From: Trogon surrucura
Taxonomy: Eukaryota > Chordata > Aves > Trogoniformes > Trogonidae
Assembly: GCA_020746105.1 (NCBI GenBank)
Contig: CM036620.1
Span: 40,389,206-40,453,205 of the forward strand
DNA length: 64,000 bases
Direction: 5' to 3'
The position numbers and the translations under genes were made by a program. The notes under the pieces are model-generated. The model was not told where the DNA came from and made no database searches. It was given only the letters and a program-made list of their open reading frames with translations. Shown one piece after another: positions 46,621-61,267 of the stretch (its first letter is position 1; every line of letters begins with the position of its first letter).

Positions 46621-49600
46621 GCAAGATAATATAGTTTTTAGCGCTAAATATCTCTTTAATAACAAACTTTCATGGAACACATACCTGAACTAAGACCTCT
46701 CCTTCAGTTCCCTCAAAGGGCAACTTCATTTCAGTCACAAGGACTTGTACAGAAATCAGACACAAATGGATTTAATGCCTGTGAGGTAACTCTGCTTTGT
46801 TAGAGTTTCAAATTATTTTGTACCATTTTTACATTGCTGTCAGTAAGACTTGAAAAATACTTGGCATTCTTTAAAGCGGGCCGTGGATTGCCCAGATTTG
46901 AGAGAAAGTACAAATTGGCCAACAAAACCAGGCAGTGTGATGGCTGAGAAGGTAAGAATCCAGCTTGGCTTTTAAATTCTAAATTTAAATTCAAGATTGC
47001 TTGTAGTGTTGGCTTCTGGAAACATCCCCTACTCTGCTTTGTTATGTGTATAAGCAGCGGGCATTGCAAACTGGTGCTCCTGACGGAGGAAGGAACATGA
47101 AGCCTCATGACAATAGCTTTCTTCAGAGCAGAAGCAGACTGAAAAAAAAAATAAACTGGTGCCATGAATGTAATAATAATTTAAATGTCTTGATAAATAA
47201 TTAAGAAATAACCAGTAACATGTTCAACCAGACCACCTGGGAAATAATGAGGAACACCTTATAAGAACCTCCATTTTTATGAAAAGTAAGAGACATCACA
47301 TGAAGAGAGCAGAAAGTGGGCTCAGAGTAACAGGAGTGGGCTGATGAGGGGATTAGTTTATAGTCAAGCAGTAGAGCTCTTTGCCACAAGATACAGAGAG
47401 GCAAAAAGCCATGTGGAGTTAAAATGAGCCCAGTTATACTTTGAGATTGCTAAATACAAATTATCCATGTCTGTCTTGGTAAATACATGAAATAAATGAT
47501 CAGGAGCTGGGAAGTTGCTTTGTAAATAAACTCCTTCTGTTCTGCTACTGCTCAAGCATTCATTTTTGGCCCCTGTTGAATATGATTTTGTGGTAGATGG
47601 GTATAAGTCTATGCCTTGTATGTGCTTAACTGATTCACAGATAATTCAGTGAGGAGAAGAAGCTAAATTTTGTGAGTTAGTTGCAATGAAAAATGTAACA
47701 AGATCAATCCATTTTTAATTATATCTTCTGTACACAGATTTTTTTTTCTTAGAAAAAGGCTAGCAAGACAGAACACTAGAGTTTAGAAAGCTGTTTGCTG
47801 TAATGTGTGTTGTGACATATGCATGTTATGACCATATAAATACATAATATATTTCTCAACTTCTAAACTTAGTATTTTACAGAATACAGTTGGAAAAATG
47901 TGGTAAGTTCATGACATGGGCAACGAGAAGGTACAGCTGATGATAGTAGAGCGTTCTGTAAAACTTTGCCAGTTTTTCTCTTGCAGCACATGTTGATTTA
48001 CAACCACAGGCACAAAAAATGGGTGATTAAGGAATTTATCCTTATTCATTGAACCCTGCAGGCAAATGTCTTCAATATTTAACCAAAAGATCAATGAAAG
48101 CAAATTGTTCACTGACAACCAGCTAGTTACTTCCCTTCAGGTGAATTACTGCTCTAAGTACTCTACTGTTATGAGGACAGCTCGCTCTCTCTATTTTACT
48201 TTATTTCCTGTGTTAATTTTCCTCCGTATTTTTATTACCTCTCTGAGAACCTCGTTACAAGATAAAACTGGAATTACTTAGACATGCAAAACAGCTAGTT
48301 GCTACTGTGCCATATATCAGTCCGGTAAAGAGCTGCATTTTTCAGTTTCATATATGTTGATAAGTGTAATTTCAAAATGAAGTATAGAGCCCAGAGTACA
48401 GAAAGGTATTTCAGCAGGATCTGCACACAGTCTCCCCAGCTGGGCAGTGCCATTTCACTTATGACAACATTTTGTCCTTTGTTGGGCTAAGATTTTACCA
48501 ACTATTACTACTAGCTGGTACTGGAGGACGCACAGCCCCTGTAAAAATGCTTACAAGCATTTCCAAGGAGGTAATAGTTCTTTTTCTGTGCTGTAAGGTC
48601 AAGTCTGACATTCTGTATGATTTTTTTCGTATGATGTGGGTAGCAATAAGAGAAATGCCTCTCTTGTCATATCCTCTCCTTGTTATTGGAAGTGTGACAG
48701 TAGTTGTGAAATTCTTTAAATAGCTTCCAAGCTGGGACATAGTACGTTTCAAAAGTCACTGTATACCTTAGAAACTAACTGGCTTTTAATCTTTTGTGCC
48801 TTTGTGGTCAGGAAACTGGCAACACATCATCTGTTTGCACAACTCTACATGGGCTGTTATTTTATCTGTAGGGTTATAGATATGGAGCTTTTGGTCATTC
48901 TTAGCCAAATTTATTAAATAATTGTGCACTTTTACACCCAAAGAAGCTGATCCATGTGATAGATGACCGGTTTACAACCTCGTGCCAGCATTTAGAACAG
49001 CCACGATTTCTTATGTCTCTGGCAGACCACATATTGCTTCTGTAAATTCTGTCAAGAGATGGCCTCATTTGCACAGCTTTCGTATGCCACTCGCTGTTAT
49101 TGGATCTTCACAAATTCTTCTCAAGGAGTAAACCAGTATTTTCTACACCTATCTCCAGCAGTTACTCTTCCAGGTGCAAAAAAGGAAGTAAAAGAGAAAC
49201 AGTTTCAAATAAAGAAAAAATTTAGGGACATCTTTAAAAACCTGAAAAAACCCCACCTTAAATATAAACTGCATCATACTGCTCTTCATAAACATTCTGT
49301 CATGTCTCAGAAGCTCTTATCTGTCTCCTAGGATCCTTTTGTGCTTTGTGCTCTACAAAGACAAAGCAAAAAGGTATTTCCTGTAACATACTCTCTATTA
49401 ACTCTCTATTATCATATACAACTGTATGTTCTAAAAACTAATTTACAAATTACTTTAAAAAAAATCTATAGGCATTCTTTGTCCTAGTGCACTCCTTGCT
49501 TAGTTAAAAACCCTATAAATATTCCTTTGAAAATTGATTTCTCAAAATTTCCATAGAGAATGTTTTTAGAAAGTTTTTAATTTCTGGACGATTTTCCTCC

Positions 49601-50070
49601 AAGAAACATGATTTCAGAGAAAATTTTGTTACCAGAACAGGTAACATTAATGCTGAAGCAAGAAATAGTAGTGGAAAAAAAATACTGTGTAGCTAAAAGA
49701 ACTTACTAAATAGGCTCTGAGGACGTGCCTGTATGTGTGAGAAAATACTGGAAAAGTAGATTTTTTAACTAGAAATTTATTTTCAGACTTCATTATGTGT
49801 TGTAAACATTTTTCCCCCTAAAAATTAAAGGTTATACTTCCACTGATTTTAATAGGTCACTACTCTACCTTGTTGATTATTTCTTAACTGCTGTCATAAC
49901 AGCATGGTAAAACAGACTTGGTCAAACATCTGTAGGGCAAAATATAAATCAACATAGCAATTTTGACAGCAAGAAACACCAAGGATTTGTGCCTATGTTC
50001 TAGGCATTTTGGTTAATTCTTTGATGGACATTTGTAATCAGTGACACTATCTGGAATGACTATACCTACT
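46621..50070. other. AT-rich non-coding sequence, no gene seen
   Basis: No gene or clear repeat is recognised. Open frames of up to 121 codons (minus strand, 46800-47165) show no domain. Confidence 0.6.
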
Positions 50071-50160
50071 AATAAGAACCTAAGAACAGTGGTCTTGGGT
50101 CAGGTCAGGTGTTCATCTAGTTGACATCCTTTGTTTGCAGCAAATGCTTAGGAAATGAAA
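50071..50160 (+). repeat. Possible ancient sauropsid interspersed repeat relic
   Basis: The order taagaacagtggtcttgggt, tgttcatctagttgacatcc, caaatgcttaggaaatgaa recalls a widespread amniote or sauropsid repeat with the pattern gggtcagacc...ccatctagcccagtatcctg...agatgctt. I recall the pattern but not its family name with certainty. The match is short and diverged. Confidence 0.4.
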
Positions 50161-51289
50161 GCAGCAGTAGTGATTCTTTGCTGGCATGTTCATCCAATTT
50201 ATGTTTTTAGTAGCTTAAGTACATCCTGAGCTAAAGTCTGGTTTGTAATTCTGGATATGCTGTTTATCTATATTCTTTCTCCCTTCAGTTGCGTATTTAC
50301 CTGAAATTATATAATTTCTATTTTATGTGATGTTCCTGGTCTACGTGAGAAAGTGTAAAATTGCAGGTAAATAAAGTCTGTATAGAGATGAGAACATGTG
50401 GTCCAGCCACTTCAATGGGACCACCATAAATATCCCAAGAGGATATGTGTAGCCTTTGCACATTGCATCAGTGGGCATATAGATCATATGCTTCTGTGCA
50501 TAAAACCCCACTTCTGTGTGATTTCTCATAGAATTCTCCTTTTAATTATTCTTATTGTGAGTCGAAATGAATACAGGTGTACAATTTGCACAGCTTTAAT
50601 GATTTCCAAAATTATCTCTACACATGCAACCTTTTATGGATTTCCCTAACTCTAAAACTGGAGATAAAAAAAAAGCAAGGAAATTCTTTAAATACTAGAT
50701 CCAACATGAAGCATTTCCCAAAATACGATAAGAAACGTTTAACAGAAAAAGTTTGACTCTTAATCAGATAGTTTCAAACAGAGCAGGTGTTTTTTTTTAT
50801 TTCTTACGTAATTTACTATCAGAAACAGTTACTGGCATGACATCGAGGTACTTTTTGTTCCTATAATTGTGTCACTGGACTGCATCAATTAATCACAATT
50901 CCACAAAGCTGATTTTCCTGCTTTAAGTAGCTGCAACTCCTGTTTCAACTCCAGCAGAAGCTGCCAAGCAGTAGACTGAGAAAAGTATTTACAAATATAA
51001 AGCAACAAGAACTTGCAAAGGACATTTTGTGCCCCATATCTATTTGCTATAAAAGAGTAGGCTAAGTGTTACTCACCTTCCAAATTCTCTGGTCTTGGTT
51101 CAAATATACTTAACTTTATTATAGAAGATGAAAAATTTGCTGAGATCATCTATGCATACCTTTCACTTTAGGTTTTTTTTTCCATTTGAGCTCATTTTCC
51201 ACTTATTCCTGTATATGTTGTATTGACATAATTCTAGTCCGTTATTTGCAGGCTATTAGTCTGAACACTAGACAGACAATATATATTTG
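50161..51289. other. AT-rich non-coding sequence, no gene seen
   Basis: No gene or repeat is recognised. There is a poly-T run at about 51173-51182. Confidence 0.6.
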
Positions 51290-51680
51290 ACAGCAACCAA
51301 CTGGGTCGGTAATCTGTAATTTGTTGAATAGCAATAGACAGACGCCATTAGGGGATTGTAAATGAAGTGCTGATGTAGCGGTAATTACAGTCAAACTCGG
51401 CAGCATTGCCAGAGTTAAGTACTGAAGTTTGCTTTAAAGTCTGTTTTCAGTGGTTTATGTAATTCAGCTAGAGTAATTTGCAGTTGAATGAAACCTAGCA
51501 TGGAAATTGTCAGCTCAAATGCAGATTTCCTTCTGAAAAGGGCTCAAACAAGATTCTAGAACACAGCAGTCATTAGAGGGGAAGTTCATTTTGCCAGATA
51601 TGGTTAAGTAATACATCAAGCATAAGCATTTGCAGCTTCCAAGAGTATGTTTTTGACTGATTTGCACTTTATTTTTAAAA
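51290..51680. promoter_or_regulatory. Candidate conserved non-coding block
   Basis: Unique, balanced-composition sequence without repeats or coding frame, containing gcggtaattacagtc, tttatgtaattcagctagag, gccattaggggattg and ccaagcag-like words. It stands out from the surrounding AT-rich drift and resembles vertebrate enhancer elements. Inference from sequence style only. Confidence 0.25.
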
Positions 51681-54600
51681 TACATTGTCAATGAAGTTAC
51701 TTTTTGTTACTTTATGAAGCTGTCAAACAGCAGTCACTCCACATAGATCAGTGAAGTGACAGTGGTACAGAAAGGTGTGAGATCACAACCAGAAAAATAG
51801 TTTAACTTTGAACTCAGTTCTTGGTCCTCATATGAGTAGCTCTAAATGGCTATTGTTAATAATGTTATTCACTCTTTTAGGTGACATCGAAGCTTCCTCT
51901 TTTGAAGGGTCACAACAGGTGAAAGCAAAAGAGGCCTCTAAAAATTTAAATGGATATTAAATGAAGTTTTCAGTGGCTCTATTTCTTACAATGTCATATG
52001 ACTTTATGGGCCTTCACTCCATTTGGAGCTTTCCCTGTATTGCAAATTAAGAAGTTGAAGAAGAGGTCACTAGCCAATCAACACAGTAAATTGATAGTAA
52101 TTACTCCAGTCCCCAAAGGTAATAACATTTTCCTTCACATGGCAAGTCTGCATAGCCTTGTTGTAACCAAGGTCATCTGAACAGCTTCAATCCTGTCCAA
52201 ATACTGCACCATAGGAAAGGAAACCCTGCTCTAGGAGGACCTTTTTCTTGATTAAAACCTCCGGAGTTCAACATGAAGCCCTTGCTCAGTTCAGATTGCA
52301 CTTTGGTGTATTTATCTTCTAGTACCGTATGCCTGTGCATACTTTTTTGTATTTATTTTATCAGAAAAGAAGTAAAAAATCAGATTAGGTATTTGGTATT
52401 GAAGGCTAATGTTACTTTTACAAGACGTGATACAGTGTCATCTTCTGGATTATGCTTTTTCTCTTCAACATCTCTTGGCTGCTATTTGTGCTATTAATTT
52501 TCCAGATGTGCTGTTGAGTTTTTAGGGACAGATAAAATGAATAGTGAACCATACTTAAGCCTACTAGAACACACTTGCAATCATTTCTCTTTGGGCTCAG
52601 ACCACTTAAGTTGCAATCTCAAGGTTCCTTTGTTTCTGGTATTCACCATGATGGGATTTGCTTCTCAGAGGTTACAGATAGGAAGTGTTATAGGCAATAT
52701 TAGTATTATAATTTTTTGACTCGAGCAGCACAACATTCAAGCTTGTTTCAGTTATAAGGAGAAATTCGATGTATTTCATTGATGTCACTTTGTTTATAGA
52801 ACCTGTTTTTCTGAATATGAGATGAATTAAATAGGAGCACTTTGTGCTCATAATCGCAAGATCTTTTCCACTAGCTCTTGGCACAGAAACCTCTTGTTTC
52901 AAACCTATTGTTTCTGAGGTTGCATAGATCATATTAAACACTTTATGGGAACTTAGGGAGCATTGGTCTTTGAATGCTCAGCCCCAGTTTATTGCTGCAT
53001 GAAAGGAGTTTTAATTATATGGACAAACTTGAATTCTGCAAATGAAACAACTATCTTTGTGGCATATTTTAACAATATTTTTTCTTGGTCGTCCGTACCA
53101 AGCTAAGTATTCAGCTGTGAATCTTGGTTCTCTCCATGCACTAATATTGACAAAGCTCATGTAACCTCTCATGCTGAAAGTCTCCAAAAATATTATAGCA
53201 TGTTTGACACTCCTTTCCTTGTCTCATTCTCCACTCCCTGCCTCTCTCCTAGGCTGTGTCGTGTGTGCTTTTCTCTCTTTCACATAAGCGTATTATGGTT
53301 TCAGTGGAAAAGTCTGTGTAGTGCTGACGGTAGTTTGGATTCTTGATGGAAATTGTATATGCTTTTTGTGTGTTTTCAGCCTTAGGGAAATGAGAGGAAG
53401 TGCTGGTGAGAAAATTGTTATTTGTACTGAGTATATTTTTCTTGAAGTTAAGAAAAGAATAGGTGGATAGGTATTACTGCTGCCAGTTTTAAGTGGGCTA
53501 TTCAAACTAAAACTGCCATCTCTATTAGAATGGATAGGGGAAAAAGTAGGGGTGGGAGCTCAGGGATGCTGTTTTTCAGAATCTGTTTTGGGAACTGAAA
53601 CTTCATGAGATCTGTGTTGGGGGTTAACCCTATAGGTTAAGCACTGTTCATGAGAGTTGCTCTCAGGTGGCTTTGGTTCTCTTCTGGACCAGAGTTGTAG
53701 AACTGGTGGCCTTGGAAAAATCAGTGCCCTTCAGAAACAAGAGTTGCTTGGTGCCAGTGAATTCCGCTGGAGTTTTATATTTAATACAATAGTACCAAAA
53801 TTCCATATTCTGAGCACCTTTCAACACATGGGTCCATGCTCCACTTTGACTACCCTTGCAAAGGCTGAATAAATCTCTTACATAGTCGTGGTGCAGCTAA
53901 AGGAACTTGCCAGTTTTCCTTTCCAGAGCGTGTAAATAAACTGCAACCAGTCTGACTGCAGAAGGTGTTAACTTGGAAGACATGTGTAACTCATGTATCT
54001 TCTTGGTCGACCTTCTTGCTAACTGTTATGAGACACTTTAGTTGTCTTATTTTTCAGCTAAAAAAAGGATGAATGAGTAGAGTTTCTTGAATGAAATGCA
54101 AATCCTTAAATTTGGTCTTGATTCCTTCTCAACTTCCCACTTAGCTTTTAAAGATCTTTGTTGATACTGCTGTTTGCTTTGTTTCAATCAGTTGCATATG
54201 TTCCAAGACGTTTAACAGATTTCTCTCGGCTTTTTTTTTGCTCTAAGAATTCATTCTCATTACTGTGTCCTTATGTGTTGCATGAAGTACTTTGTAAATT
54301 ACAGTTTGTTCTTCCCACCATGCAAACAGTTTCTAAGCTCTGTCTTCTGACTTAGAGTTTTGCTCAAATAATTAAGTTGAAGAAAATGTGGAATTGCCAA
54401 AAAATCTTTGTTAACTCAATGTCATCACTTGTGATTATGACTCCTTACGCTATGTGAAATAGACTTAGACAACAAAGAAACCTACACTTAAAAGTTGCTA
54501 GTCTATTACTGTGTGTTACTAGTTTTATGTGAGTGGAGGAGAGGAAACAACTCCCCGACTTCTCCAAAGCTTAAAAAAGGCTAAAATCTGTCAGTTCTTG

Positions 54601-57600
54601 TCCATACTACATTACTCTGTGTTGGTAATATAAGCTTTTCAGATCCCCACACTCAATTTCATGGCTGTTTCATCCAAATCAAGATTTAAGCATACCCTGT
54701 GGAATAATAGGACTTGCCTACAAAGGGGAATTGCTGCAAGTGAAGTAACCTGTATATTCATCTATGTAGTTTGTTCTAAGTGTTCTCTTTTTACTAACTC
54801 CTTGCACAGACAATTGCAGAGCATGTGTCCACCATCCGTAATGCGGAAGTGCCCATGCTAAACTTCAAAAGTTGAAGCAGCACAGTTATGTCACAGCTGT
54901 ATTGCAATGAAGTTGATATAACAGTATTCCTTTTAGACTGATCTGGATAATAGCTCTTCAAAATGTCATGAGAGATGTACCAGCTTTGTTGGAAGTAGCT
55001 TCAGGCAGTCTGTGCTGTATGCTACTAAATGGTGTAGACATGCTCCTTCCACATTTTCCAATAAAAGAGTATATAATCTTGCTCAGATTAAACTAGGATT
55101 GTTTGCAATGGGGAATTCTTACAAAGTATCTAGTGCACTATGTATTTCACACAGGTTAGTGTGCAATATAGCTTCTCTGTGTAGGCAAATCAGCAGTCTT
55201 TAGGATAAGGACTGTATCCTTCGCTGCCTCACTGGATTACCTGAAGGCACTTCTGTGACCAGGGACTAGAAAAATGTTAGACTTCAAATTCCTAGCATCT
55301 CCCACTAAGGTGCTGCAGCTGTTGAAATGAACAGTTAAGAAACATTTGTATAGTGGCAGGAGAGTATTTTATTTCTCTGTTTGTTTAGGATCTGTGCAAA
55401 GAATCATTTCTTCTGTTCGTTATACATTAATGACAGTGCACAAACTATACTTTATGATGCACTTGGGTACAATAACTTAGCTGGATGGTTGAACACAATT
55501 TAAATATGCAAAGAGAATGGACTAATGGAGTATCCTCAAAGACCAGCTAAGATTTGTGTTTGTCACAAACATAGTGTTGTTTAAATGTAGGTTTTTAGAT
55601 ATAAGTATAAAAAGACTTCAGTATTTTATCTGTGGAAATATTTTACTCTGATTTCTGTGGATTGTTGAGTTTTTTGAAATCTGTAACCCACCACCAATTC
55701 AAGTGCCTTCTAACAGTGGCTTCAGAGAGTGCTTTTACTAGGTACGGCTTCCCCACTTAAATACTTAAGGACACTTAGAGATGAAAGGTGCAATTGGGAG
55801 AAAAGATAAAAATATTTTATATTCAAGGGGGAAAAAAAGTGCTTAGCCTGGGAACTGGGAGCAGACTGTGAATTTGCTCTGAGCTCAGAGTGACTGTCTC
55901 GCAAAACCTGCTCCTTGTCATCTTTCCTGCTCCTCATCTGCCAAACTCACCTGTCAGGAGCGCAGAGTGCTGGGACATGCTCGGTTGGGTGGCCTTGTGA
56001 AGAAGTGGAGGTAATTCCTCTTCTGGGGCTGCATCCCCTTACTCAGCTAGGGTAATGACTCAGGTAAGTCCTTCAGGGCTACTACTGCCACTAGTATTGC
56101 ACCTTTTCAGCAGCAGCTGACTTCTGCCATTTCTCCTTGTGTAATTCTCACTGCAGTACCTCCGCATGGGAGTTCTGAGCCTTGCCTATTGATGCAAAGC
56201 TTAATCTGAGGAACACAAGTTTCAGTGGAAGAAAGCCAATATTGCATAGGAATGTTAAGTAAAGTGTTGACCTCTGTATGGTGGACACTTTTATCTTCTG
56301 AGCAGTTTAACTGGTCGGCTTTCTGTTTTAGTGATTTTTGAGGACTCGTAAATAGTAACCCAAATAATTTGCAGATGAATGTCTTTCTAGCCTCTGTAAG
56401 TATTTACCTAGAATACTAACTGGGCAAAACCACAATGCACCCTGCAAAGCTTATTTACTTGAGATTAACTGCTATGTTTTAGGCAAAGCTTGTCCATCTA
56501 TTTCTGAAAAAAGAAAAAAAAAGTCTGATCTGGTACATCTAGAACATAAACATTTTGTCAAACAGCGTAACCAGTTGCCTGTGTTGTGGCCCCAAGGAAT
56601 ATCTGCTACCATCAAGGAATTTTTATTCCTTCCAAAATATATTTAAATGTAGTTTGTTTTGAACTCTCCCTTAGTACTTTCATAGATGCTCCTATTCATA
56701 TACAATGGAAGATGTTTTTTTTCTGATACTCTCAATCACTTCAATCAATATGATCATCAGCTACTAGTTAAAAAATGGACGTAATTACAATTTTTTCATC
56801 TGTAATCTGCTGGGCTTTTTTCTAATTCATTTTACTGCTCTCCCATCTACTTTTATTCATTACAGGAAATTTAAATACCCTATTTAATGTGAGTACAATG
56901 CTCATTTCCTTTGTATTTGTAAAAGCAGTCATCTCCAAGAAGTCATTAAATTTAATGTTAACCTTTAATGTGGTCCGTGAATATGATGAACTATTCTATG
57001 AGCTGTCTGAAGTTTGTATATGACATTTCTATGTTGCCAAACCTGTGATTGATTAGCATTGCAGCAGTGCATTTACAGTTTCAGAACAACATCTAATTTT
57101 CTGAGGTTTTGCGGATGCTATTGTGGAGTGGTTTTGGTCTTGCAGTGCTGATTTTCTTGCTATAGATTCTTTTTCAACTAATATCAAACATGACAGGACT
57201 TCAGCTTGGAATTTATTTTTTATTTTTAGAATCACACTGTTTACTAATAGTGCTAAACTTAAGTTTCAGGCACTTTAATACTTTTTTTTTTTTGTCCCCT
57301 TGAAGAGCTGGAAACATTAGACATTTATCGGTTTGCAGTACCTTATCCTTCCATCACTCACTGAGCACTCTGGAACATGAGTTGGTGTAATGAACTGCAG
57401 CAAGAGCATCTGTGACTCAATAGACAACCTGCTTAATAAAAGTTTATTGATTTAAATTACAGATTATACACATGCATGAGGTAGTGAAATAAATTAAATC
57501 AGGGCTGGTTATGCATCTCTTTACACATGAATATATGTCTAAAGTAATTATGGCAATATTTGAAGCAAGGCAAAAGGGTTAACAAGTTGAGGGAGCAGCT

Positions 57601-60600
57601 GATGGATTGCTGGGTTTCTTTCTGAAGGTGCTAATCAGTTGCAGCACCCCTAGAAGGAGGTTTCTGAATATACCCTCGAAGACAAGTGCTTTTATGTGCT
57701 TAGTCTGTATATTTTCAAGGACTTTCACCTTGTGACAAATTACTACAGGCCGCAGCTGGTGTAAGTAGAAGGCACTTACTGTAGGACCCAGCAGTAGGTT
57801 TGGCTTTATTCTTCTCTGCTTTGTCACATACTTTCATGGCCATATTGTATGACAAATTAATTTTTGTCTTCCTCAATTAGGTGTTGACTCTAATTGACTA
57901 TTAGAGATACACTGTGTGTAGCTCTCATAACAATTTTCTTACACATTGTGTGCACAATTACATTTTTTTTTTATTATTGTTCCTGACCTTTACCCTTTCT
58001 CTCTCCCCATGCCTCTGGTTTAGAGGTCTGTCACATATAGAGGGTATTATTATGTTTCTAACAAAAGCACATCTGAAAGCTCCGCTTTTTAAATCACTGC
58101 CTTTCAGCAATGATTTCTGGACATTATTGCCAATAACTGCACTTCTCTGACTTCTTTAACTACTTGAAATAATATAGAAGTAACTTAGACACAATTTACC
58201 TGTGTCATTTACAGTCTCTCGTCATCTGTTTCAGAAGTTCTGTTCCTAAGCTAAGCTGTATTTATTGCAGAGAGGTGTTTGTAGATAGCAGTGTTATTTT
58301 GTATTAATTTTACAAAGTATCCAAAATGATCTAGTGTTGCTGATCATCAGATTGTGCATTATAACACAGTGGATCATGTTTATGGTTGTGCTAACAAATG
58401 GAAACCAGTTTGCAGTTCCACTTCTGTGATACTTCTCAACACTGGCTTGGCCACAGTGTTCATTCAAGCAGTCTTTAGGATCCAGTTTTTAGGTGATGGT
58501 TAGATGTTTCAGGATGTTGATGTCTGCTTCTTTAGCTTCAGGGGCCTTGTACAGATCTTGTGTAGTTAAAGCCATAAGCAACTTTTTCTGTCTGAAAAGT
58601 TTCTATCAGTTTTTCTCCCACATGGGAATTCTCTAGACTTAAGGTACTTCCTGGGGGCGGGGAAAGAGGGATTTTAGGGTACCTATTGATGACTGATGTA
58701 CATTGTAAGAGGATTTCTTACTTTGTAACTGTTACTACCTGTATTTAGATGAATTCTGCTTGACTCTGAGAGGTTCAGAGATTTGATCACGAGTCCCGTA
58801 GCAAGGTGAGATGCAAGGTGAACACCAGTCATTGGTATTTCCTCTTAATTGGCTTCATGTAGGCAGGTCAATCAGAGCATTATAACTGTACCAAATAATG
58901 CACTTGCATAGCTTTTTGTCTCATTCTCTGCTAGGGGTGTTGTTACCAGCCACTTCAAAGTGGTGTGGGTACACTCAAGGGACTTTGCCCAAGCGTGAAG
59001 ATGTGCCCAATTCAGAATTTTTTGTGCTACTAGAGCAGCTCAAATGGTCTTGATTGGGCTTCTAAATTTTCCTAATGAATATGACCAAAAGGGAGCAGAC
59101 ATAAGGGGTGGGAGAGTAAAGAGACCATGATGAGACACTTGATGTAGTTCTGTCTGCTCAGGTTTCTCATTTCCACACCTGTGTTGTCCAAGTGACAACC
59201 GTGGTAAGCTTGAACAGTGAACTAGGCAAAAGAGCTGGTCCAACTGAAAAACAACCATGCCAGCTCCCATCCTCTTACGTTTGGAACATAGGAAGTTTTA
59301 CGTTTTATTGAAAAATAAAGCTGGATCAGTTCCATTGTCTGATTTACCAGGTATTGGCACAGGCTGGTGGTGAAGTAGCTGGAGCAAATGGGCAAATGGT
59401 GTGGAGGTGAGGAAAGGAGAAAAGGCAATTATTGGCTTAAGCTGCTAGTTGGACTGTATTCTCAGAGTCTTTATAGAGCTTTTTAGTTGTCCTGATGCTC
59501 CATCTGATTTATCTTTTTACACATGTGAGAATCTCATCAACTCCTCATAAGTATTTCACATTTAGGTTTACTTAAATTTGTTTTGTCATATAGTCTTGAA
59601 CTGACTGAAGTCTGAAGATTCTCCTGAATCCTCATAAATACTTTGCTCCCTCAGTATTTTGGATCTAAATCTCTTGCTTGTTTCTATATTGAGTTAACTT
59701 ACTGAATGGTTTTATTCCATTTACCACATCAAGATGAATATTGTGTTAGTAAAAAGGAAAGCTTAATGCTCCCTATTTAGTTAGAGAACTATGATATCTT
59801 TTGCTAATTATGCTGACTTACTACTGAGTTTTGGAAATGTCAGCTGCCTTACATGAGTCTTTGGTACATTTTATAGAAGTAAATGTTAATGGCACTTACT
59901 TCAGAAGGCTTCTGCATGGCTAAATTAAGGTTTATAAATTATTCTGAAACTCTAAGATGCCAAATAGTCTGGCACAACAATTAATGTTGCTAGAGTTAAG
60001 TATCATCCAATTTCTGTATTACATATTCATGTCCTCTAACAAGTGAAAGGAAGCAGAATGTAATGCTCGTTGATGTTTTTAAGTCCTTTATTAGAGCTAA
60101 TGTCTCATTAATAGCCTGGAAAATCTTCTTTGCAAATATGAGGTTTAGTTCTTTTTCTGCTACTTTTGAAGTCTAAAGACTGTGTAGAAGAGCTATTACT
60201 GTTTCATAAATAGTTCGTGGGATGAATTTGAAGATTTGCTCATGTTTCATCTTGGGGTAGTTCTAGAGATACTATTTCATGAATATGTGAGTACTTTTGC
60301 TATAATTTTTTATGCTGTAGATTCATGACAAATTCCTAGTTTATTCAGAAAGTGGCTTGCTGTGGAGTACTCTGTAACATGTTTGTTTCTTTGGTCTATT
60401 ATTGATATGAAATGAATCTGTAGTACAGTTTTCTATGCTTTGAAAGCATTAAATGGCATTCGTAGTTTCTCTATTCCTTAAAATGTATACTGGATTTTTT
60501 TTTTTAACTTTCTGACACTGGATTTATCTCTACCACTCATGATTTTGCTTGTCACATCACAGATAATTTTCTACAGAGTTGGCTTCCTCCCTCTTCCTGT

Positions 60601-60904
60601 ATAAATATGTACATTAAGGCTTTTCTACACAGACATCTTTTGAACTATGCACAGTTTTGACAATTTACCGTCTTTTTTCACACTGTTGCTTCTCTTCAGT
60701 TCTCATGGTCACATTATACTGGTCTATATTTTATTTCTTTTTCACTATCATTTTCTCACTGAAGACTCCCTAACGTGGTTGAAAATGGTATTATCAGGAA
60801 AAGGCGTTTGCAGTTCGAAATTAGCTGTAGTCTATGGCAAGAATGAGACAATCTTGTAGCTGAGATAAAGCAGGATTTAGAAGAATATATGTGTTACTGC
60901 AGGA
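51681..60904. other. Long AT-rich non-coding stretch, no gene seen
   Basis: Over 9.2 kb I see no gene, no clear mobile element and only short poly-T or A tracts (for example about 57283-57293 and 57962-57973). All open frames are under 90 codons and look random. Confidence 0.55.
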
Positions 60905-61267
60905 TATCTGGTAGTAGGTTGAGGGGCAGTACCTGAAGGGGGCCTACAGGAAAGCTGGGGAAGGACTGTCTACAAGGGTGTGTAGCAACAGGATGAGGGG
61001 CAATGGTCTTAAACTAGAGCAGGGTAGATTTAGATTAGATGTTAGGAAGAAATTCTTTACCATGATGGTGGTGAAACAGTGAACCAGTTCCCAGAGAAGT
61101 GGTGGAGGCTCCATCCCTGGAGGTATTCAAGGTCAGGCTTGATGGGGCTCTGGGCAACCTGACCTAGTTAAAGATGTCCATGCTCACTGCAGGGGGTTTG
61201 GACTAGATGACCTTAGGTCCTTTCCAGTCCAATACATTGTGTGATTCTATGGATCTATGATTCTACG
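60905..61267 (+). repeat. CR1 LINE 3' fragment (older subfamily)
   Basis: The 3' part of a CR1 is clear: gggggcctacaggaaagctg, acaggatgaggggcaatggt, ttaggaagaaattctttacc, tccctggaggtattcaaggt, ttggactagatgaccttagg, ending in tgtgattctatggatctatg and attcta repeats (about 61238-61267). It belongs to a different subfamily from the full-length copy, judged by tail and coding differences. It is 5'-truncated with no open frame. Confidence 0.9.
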
